Source: Cliona cf. orientalis (Eukaryota > Porifera > Demospongiae > Clionaida > Clionaidae). Taken from it: a stretch of 64,000 nt of DNA. Positions within the stretch are counted from its first letter, which is position 1. Every line of letters starts with the position of its first letter. Location of the stretch: NCBI GenBank assembly GCA_963930775.1, contig OZ005700.1, positions 3,055,476 to 3,119,475 of the forward strand, written 5' to 3'. This document shows positions 57,501-64,000 of the stretch, piece by piece. A program made the position numbers and the translations under genes. The notes beneath the pieces were generated by a model that saw nothing but the letters and a program-made list of their open reading frames with translations, was not told the DNA's origin and ran no database searches.

Positions 57501-58608
57501 ACAGGGTGTTGGGACCCAGAATTCAAACCTAGCGTAGAAGACATCGTGGACTATCGATGAGATATGGCGATTTTCTCGGTTCGCTTTCTTTGGCGAGCTC
57601 GCACTCGGGGGGATTTCCCTATTCAGTCGAGCACATGGCAGGTAAAGGTCAACCGGCTCAAGCCGCGCGCCCCGATATTGTACGCGTATACGGAGCATGC
57701 GCAGTTTGTCGATGTGTCCTAGTTCGAATTTATGGCGGCGTACTCATGAGGGACTCTGGACGTATATAGTCTCCAAGTTGTTCATTATTACGTCCAGAGT
57801 CCCAATTAGAAACAAAGAATTCGGCTCTCGCTAGATGATGAAACCTATGATGAAATATATGATGAAACTTATGATGTAATTCCTGTGAAACTGTTTCAAA
57901 ATGTTTAGCGCGCATGAAAGGTTGTTGGGACCCAGAATTCGAACCTAGCGTAGAAGACATCGTGGACTATCGATGAGATATGGCGATTTTCTCGGTTCGC
58001 TTTCTTCGGCGAGCTCGCACTCGGGGGAATTTCCCTATTCAGTCGAGCACATGGCGGGTGAAGGTCAACCGGCTCAAGCCGCGCGCCCCAATATTGTACG
58101 CGTATACGGAGCATGCGCAGTTTGTCGATGTGTCCTAGTTCGAATTTATGGCGGCGTATTCATGAGGGACTCTGGACGTAGTCTCTAAGTTGTTCATTAC
58201 GTCCAGAGTCCCAATTAGAAACAAAGAATTCGGCCCTCGCTATGATGAAATTGTGATGAAATGATGATGAAATGATGATGAAACCTATGATGAAACTTAT
58301 GATGTAATTCCTGTCAAACTGTTTCAAAATGTTTAGCGCGCATGAAAGGTTATTGGGACCCAGAATTCGAACCTAGCGTAGAAGACATCGTGGACTATCG
58401 ATGAGATATGGCGATTTTCTCGGTTCGCTTTCTTTGGCGAGCTCGCACTCGGGGGGATTTCCCTATTCAGTCGAGCACATGGCGGGTGAAGGTCAACCGG
58501 CTCAAGCCGCGCGCCCCAATATTGTACACGTATACGGAGCATGCGCAGTTTGTCGATGTGGCCTAGTTCGAATTTATGGCGGCGTGTTCGTGAGGGACTC
58601 TGGACGTA
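54593..58608 (+). repeat. Tandem array of nine TIR-ended units (about 0.41-0.48 kb each)
   Basis: Units start at 54593, 55057, 55518, 55993, 56471, 56929, 57353, 57789 and 58198. Each begins with a 15-bp sequence and ends with its reverse complement, followed by a spacer of about 17 bases (GTCTCTAAGTTGTTCAT). In units 1-5 the ends are TACATCCCGAGTCCC and GGGACTCGGGATGTA; in units 6-9 they are TACGTCCAGAGTCCC and GGGACTCTGGACGTA. Each unit contains a variable ATGATGAAA-rich part, then CCCAGAATTCGAACCTAGCG, GGCTCAA(G/C)CCGCGCGCCCC, GGAGCATGCGCAGT and TATGGCGGC. The array lies between receptor-like genes A and B. A single copy lies in an SF1 intron. Confidence 0.92.
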
Positions 58609-59120
58609 GTCTCAAAGTTTTTCATTACATCCCCAGTATAAATTTACTTTTTTGCGGTTATAAGGTAATTATGATGTAATTATGATGTAACCTATGTCAT
58701 CATAGCGCTAAAATTCAGAGCCTTTACAGAACACTTCTGAGACCTGAAAATCGATAGAATCATATATTAACTTACATACATACCCAGCGAATACATTAAA
58801 AGCTGAGTGCTACTTTCTCCGACAAGTAATGCTGGCCGAACTTCACGCGTTCTCTTGGCTGACGTAATCCTGTGGATAAATAAAGCTAGCCTTGCGCTAT
58901 TTATAGCACGCGTCATGCCACGACCGATCTGAAGTTCGGAAGCTGTACCGTGCTGTCGAGTTCATCTCCTTTGATTGAAGCATCGAAACTCGAAGTCGAG
59001 AGTCGGTCTTAGATTCCATCTCTGCGATTGAGGCCCCGGCATCGATGTGTATATTGACGACCTTTTACCACATGCACCATTAGAACTATGTAGCTACTGG
59101 GGATGTGGTCAAGTTTTCAT
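58609..59120 (+). repeat. Tail segment following the tandem array
   Basis: The sequence after the ninth unit begins with a degenerate unit start (TACATCCCCAGTATAAA) and then departs. It is homologous over about 500 bp to the tail after the single unit in SF1 intron 13 (36063-36676), down to GGTCAAGTTTTCAT. It has no ORF. A degenerate TATA-like stretch (CTATTTATAGCACGCG) lies near 58898. Confidence 0.75.
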
Positions 59121-59179
59121 TGAAGAATAAGCCACCGTTCCTCTGTTGTGAAGGGCCTGCAGCTAAGCACCCAGACAAT

Positions 59180-59542
59180 TAAGATGGTGTGGAATTACGT
59201 CCATGGCAAGTTATGCATGATTAGCTATGTGGGCGTAATGATCTGGTCAGAGAAGCCATGAGCATCATGCATGCATGTATACGTCTTGCAGTATGCATAC
59301 CTATCTATACTCACCTATTTAGCTACTACCAGACTGTACTGTAGGCAGTTTTTGGCGGAATGTTAGATACCAGTACTGCAGTACAGGGGGTGTGATCAAC
59401 TTTCAATAGAATTTAATGTTCATGTATACATGCACGTGCACCTCATTCCGATTAAGTGTGACAAATGCTGTATATTATACCCATGTAACTCATATACAAG
59501 GTCATGGCATAATATTTTTGTATGATCTACTGTATACTACTA
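59180..59542. repeat. Duplicated 3' flank of receptor-like gene B
   Basis: Counterpart of 47660-48211, as described there. It places one end of the gene duplication between the array tail and gene B. Confidence 0.75.
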
Positions 59543-62500
59543 CTAGGAATCATCAGTCATGACTGAATAATTATTATTGCTAGATTTACTAAATTCTAGT
59601 TCTGTCATAGTCACTTGGTTTATTTCTTCTACACTGGCAGATGTCAACAGATATTCTTTTTTCGCTTGTCTGGAGTTTCTATTAAAATTTGATATCTCAA
59701 ACACATCCAGCAATAAATTGTATATAATTGATTACAAGCCTAAGAAATTACCTTGAGTATTGTATCAGTTTGCCAGTAGCTGTGATAATGAGAAGCAGAA
59801 GTGGAAGGTAATAGAAAGGCAGCAGAATCTTTGACAGATCAGATATCCCAATTGGTGCATCCTTACAAGGACTGTCTCCGGCTGCAGTTGTGTTCAGCTG
59901 GGCATTAGCTTGCATTTGGGGCAGAGGAGGGAATGTATTGAACGTATCTCTGAGGAAACTCGTTGATTCCAGAGCTAGTAGAATGATGAAGTTGACCTGA
60001 ATAATTAACTCCAACACATTTGTGAGATTGCTTTTGTAGGGTTGTATGAGTCCGTAGATGACCAGGATAATGCACATAATAAACATTGGCACCATCTGTT
60101 TGGCATGGTCAAAAATCGTGAATAATACCAATGAACAATAACAAGAGTATATCTAGACAATTGCTATGGTACTGCTGCAGTCACCTCATGTGAGGATCAT
60201 GTTCATGATGGCCAATAATAGCTAATATAATTGGTTGCAAACTCACTGAATTTCTTGGAAATGGGACAAAAGAGAGAACAATAATGAATCTTCTGGCTAG
60301 CTCTACAGCTGACCACCACTTCCATTTCTCCTTGTAGGCAGCAGTTAGTGGACTTTCGAAATACTTCAGCCAATACACTCTCTATGAAGGCAAGGTTATG
60401 TAATGAATACAAGAGCACATCATCCAGCTAGAACTTACTCCAACTATGAGTTTCTTTAATGAAATGAGATAAGCCAATGGAATGAGCAAAGCAGTCAGTA
60501 TGAGTACTACAATGGCCAGCAGAGCAAGTGGTATATGCCATCCGGTGAAACAGCCAATGCTTCCATTCACAAACCATCTCTGTAGTTAAGGATAATAATT
60601 CTCTCAGAGGTTCTCCTTCTCTTTCTGCCTCTTTCTCCCCCGAGTCTATAGTAGATCTCTCTCTACTATGCAGTACTGTAGCTATATTCCCTCCACCAGT
60701 CACTATTACTAGTCAACCCACACATATTAGGCTTATTGTAACTCACAGATCCAGCCATTGTGAGGGAAGGGCAATTCAAAATAGACATTGAAGTGTGGAC
60801 CAAGTGTGTATAGAGTAGCAGAACAATCCACCAGATACCATAGTGTTTAAGCATCATTATCTTCCTCTCTCTATGTCCATTACATGACAACATGCATGCC
60901 ATCCAATCACTGCATGTAGTGACAAGATCTCACATACAAACAAACCTGAAAATGGCTATGGGTGTAGCAGAACCTCAAGAAATGGAACCAATCTCAGGAA
61001 ATAAGATACTAATGGGCTCAAATTCTCGTAAAGGCAAAAGTCATAGACAAAATAGAAGCTCAGAGCACTGCTGATGAAGTAGAGCTGTTGAATGTAAGAA
61101 GTCAAGCACAGTAATGCATGATTGACACAGTTATGTTTACTTACAAACTTTCCACCCTTTAAAAAGCTCCTTGGGAAGAATATTGCAACTGCAGGAACAA
61201 CCTGTGAAAGGAAAGATCCTTAATCAAGTATATATCACCAGGAGCGTGAGAACCAGTGGAAGGGTGGTGAAGGACTGATAATAATAATTATTATTATGTC
61301 AAATAACCTGGACGTAGAACATGAAAGGATAGATCCATTCTGGTAAAGGTACATCAGCAACAATGATTGCAATGAAAGCAATAGTATCCGCAATAACTAT
61401 GGAGAATATTTTCATTATACATGTCTTAAAATTAATGCCCCGTCAATAAACTTACTGAGACCTAGAATCAGTAAACCTTGAGCATTATGACAAGACACAC
61501 AATCACTAAGCAGGACGCTGACACCTTTCCCATCTCGACATTCTCCACAGAGGATCCCTGCATGTGATGATGACCTCCAGGAATAGAAAATGAAGTAGCT
61601 ACCTACCTTGTCTGTCACATGCACACTGTGCATCAGGGTCACTGTTGGTGTATGCAAAGGCACAGCTGGAGGGCCCTAGACTTGTGTTCTGACTACACTT
61701 GCAGTAGCCAGGTGGACAAGGATAGAGAAACAGATCATAGCGATAGTGTGGAAGATCCAGAACAGCAGCACCCCAGTAGCCTTCCTATGAGATTCATCAC
61801 AATGACAATGTGCAAAATAATATTAATCATAATTATAATGTTGCCACAGGAAAATTCTTTGTCAATGAACTCTCTGATAAAAATAATTAGAAAGGTTAGA
61901 GAAGTAAGGACAAATATAGCTATTATGGTAAGTGATAAATGCCATTGGATGTTCACACCTCTATATAGTAACGATTAAATGGAATAGCTTATGGCTATAG
62001 GTCACAATTTATAATTCTTACCTTGATGATTATTTCATCTTGATCATTCTCACAATGTATAATAAAAGTGTTATTTTGATCACACTGACATGCCAGTTCA
62101 TTCGCACTGATATTTGCAGGCTGGCCAGTCAGGGTGAGACTGTAGCCAGCTGGACACAGGTCTGGATATAGCATGAATGTGGCTGAATTCACCTGTCAGT
62201 GAGAGTAGAGCAACAGGTCTGAAATTACTAATTAGCTAATTAAATTTAGTATTACCCTTTCATGATACACCCTTATAATAGGTCCAGTAATATTAATGGC
62301 CCCAGCTTTGTAGCAGTATACCACATGTAAGCTTATAGCAGTGCATGGGAACATGCATGACTAACTAAGAACAATTATTATTAGTACGTACTTCAACGAC
62401 TTCAATTGCATCCTCTATATACAATGACAGCACCAAGTGGTCCATCAATGCTAAGAATCTCTCCGGATGAAATTGTGTAGTTGAGGATCACATTTCTAAC

Positions 62501-64000
62501 TAAGGATACATTCTCAGTAGCATAGTTTACAACAAGACTTGGATTGAAATTGATCATCGCATCCTTTAGTTCCTGTGATTATAGAGCATAATGCAATATA
62601 ATTATAATTATATCTATGTAGTTATGGGCATTAGACAAACCGAAGACTGATTAGTGAGCGTAAAACGTGCAGCAAAAGTTGCTTGTCTTTTAAATTGATC
62701 AATTCCAGTGAGTTGGATGATGAATTGCTTTCCAGGCCATGCTTTAACCTATTAAATTTTGTGTGGCATAAAATTAATAGATCACTAATAGCCCACCATA
62801 TGAATGGTATTGTTACAATGTATACATACTCACAGATTTATTGGCTGTGATGACCGATTCAAGTGTGGTTACAAAATTTAATGTATGTTCAGAAGCATTT
62901 GAGTCTATATACGCTGTATTTGTACTGCCATCACTGCATGCATTTCATATAGTACACAATAATTGTATCAATTTAAGAGAGTGCATGCATGCATGCTTAA
63001 CCATGCAGTAGCTAGCATTCAAATTTTTTTCTGACTCACCCATAATCCCATATGGGCCAGTCATAGACGAAAGTACTATTGAAGCTTGGGTCATTATCGA
63101 GTGACACCCAGGAGCAAGTCCCCAAACGAGCAATCAAGAGTGATGAGCCCAACACTGCATTATTTCTCCGAAAAGACACTGATACCTATACCGTAATAAT
63201 TATTATTAAGGTGTTGGTATAAAAAGGATACTATGATATCCAAAATTAGAGCGTACATTCTTCCACTGCTCAGGCGGTTGTGATGGATCGTCATAGAGTA
63301 AAAAACACTGAGGGTTGAATGCCAGCTGATCAAATGTAATTGAAGCAGGCGGAGTGTCCACTAAAATGCTTGCCCCATAGCTACAGTGATAAGGGTAGCG
63401 ATTAATCTCACTAGGATAACTGATTTTGGAGGCTTAAGCTTGTTCTCACTTACACCCCAATATTTTGTGCAAATGTCAATTGTAGTCCGTAATGAAGCCT
63501 AATTTGTCCAAAGGACAGTAGATGCAAGGCTACACTACTAGTGGTAGCACCATTACCAATCCCGGAGTGATTCAGGAAAAACATGTTTCCATCAAATTCA
63601 ATCAAAGATCCAATTATCTGAGGAGGAAGAAGATTATAAGATAATTTCAGTCATCATAAGCTGGTGCATAGCTATAGTGTAGTTGTAATGGGTGATTTGG
63701 TTCAGAGGGGTACAAAATACTACCTTGAGTGCATCAGATCCTGTATTTCCAATAAATTTAGTGGTTCCATTGAAAGTCAACGGCAAATGAGTAATCGTAA
63801 AAATACCATTATTTCCACTATTGTTTTCAAACGTGCTGCAACATACATGAAGTGAATCATATTATTTCAGTAAATAATATTGTGGTTATTGTATACCAAT
63901 CAATAAATTCATATCTTGGTACGGTATCCATATTTTCAAACTGGTTGACCCTGTATATCGAAATAGCTGCTCCAAACTCATCCCGGGTGTTGTTTCCACG
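59543..64000 (-). CDS. Receptor-like gene B (paralogue of A), 5' end beyond the window, 4-bp frameshift
   Basis: Exons equivalent to A exons 3-21 can be followed with the same order and phases. The 3' ones are 59543-59678, 59752-60095, 60247-60381 and 60439-60579. The juxtamembrane Cys-rich exons (GECRDGKG, CVSCHNAQG, CPPGYCKC) and the membrane segments are intact, and the tail differs from A by a few residues. The window ends inside the equivalent of A exon 3, so the signal peptide is not seen. In the exon 62392-62572 (A exon 10) an extra TATA makes the exon four bases longer (181 against 177). The normal reading then hits TGA at 62402-62404, before the Cys-rich and membrane parts. A GTATAT at the insertion could act as a donor in phase 0 and bypass the stop. 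The gene is therefore intact with altered splicing, a secreted truncated form, or a young pseudogene. Confidence 0.75.

Noticed and set aside
54593-58608. CRISPR array
   Set aside because: Units are 0.4 kb and themselves the repeats, with short constant spacers, in an animal genome.
54805-58679. Repeated 60-106-codon ORFs on both strands in each array unit (for example MTYGDSL... and MLRIRVQY...)
   Set aside because: They recur only because the units repeat. Both strands are open over the same GC-rich block, length changes between units, and no start or splice context or known domain supports translation.

Overview
The window is eukaryotic (animal) nuclear DNA. It is AT-rich, its genes have many short GT-AG introns, and it carries many small inverted-repeat elements. 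Recognisable genes include splicing factor SF1, a TRPA-like ankyrin channel, an ABHD1/2/3-type alpha/beta hydrolase, PTRHD1 and four phytanoyl-CoA dioxygenase (PhyH) paralogues. There are also three large surface proteins with a beta-helix ectodomain and a multi-pass membrane domain. Gene density, intron size and this last protein type suggest a demosponge such as Amphimedon; that assignment is inference, not something read directly.

Layout. 1-1.4 kb: last three exons of an unidentified gene. 1.6-7.4 kb: a very proline-rich protein whose last coding exon may be only three codons. 7.8-30.2 kb: four PhyH genes, all on the minus strand, each with six exons and identical intron phases. Between them lie the ABHD gene, divergently paired with PTRHD1, and an essentially intronless receptor-like gene carrying one apparent frameshift. 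Three PhyH copies have basic mitochondrial-type leaders; the fourth has none. 30.7-37.6 kb: SF1 in 15 exons, its introns loaded with foldback elements. 38.0-41.3 kb: a single-exon TRPA-like channel. 41.6-47.5 kb: a complete Ty3/gypsy LTR retrotransposon with identical 159-bp LTRs and a 4-bp target duplication, interrupted by one in-frame UAG. 48.2-54.5 kb and 59.5-64.0 kb: two tandem, paralogous 21-exon receptor-like genes. Copy A contains a 200-N assembly gap. Copy B runs off the window and has a 4-bp frameshift.

Between the two receptor copies lies a head-to-tail array of nine units of about 0.41-0.48 kb (54593-58608). Each unit begins and ends with a 15-bp inverted repeat. Two subfamilies exist, and their left and right ends have changed together so that complementarity is kept. 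One diverged unit followed by the same roughly 0.5-kb tail lies in an SF1 intron, so the array looks like the expansion of a mobile composite element.

All exon models were built by reading splice sites and keeping frame; none is backed here by transcripts or database searches.
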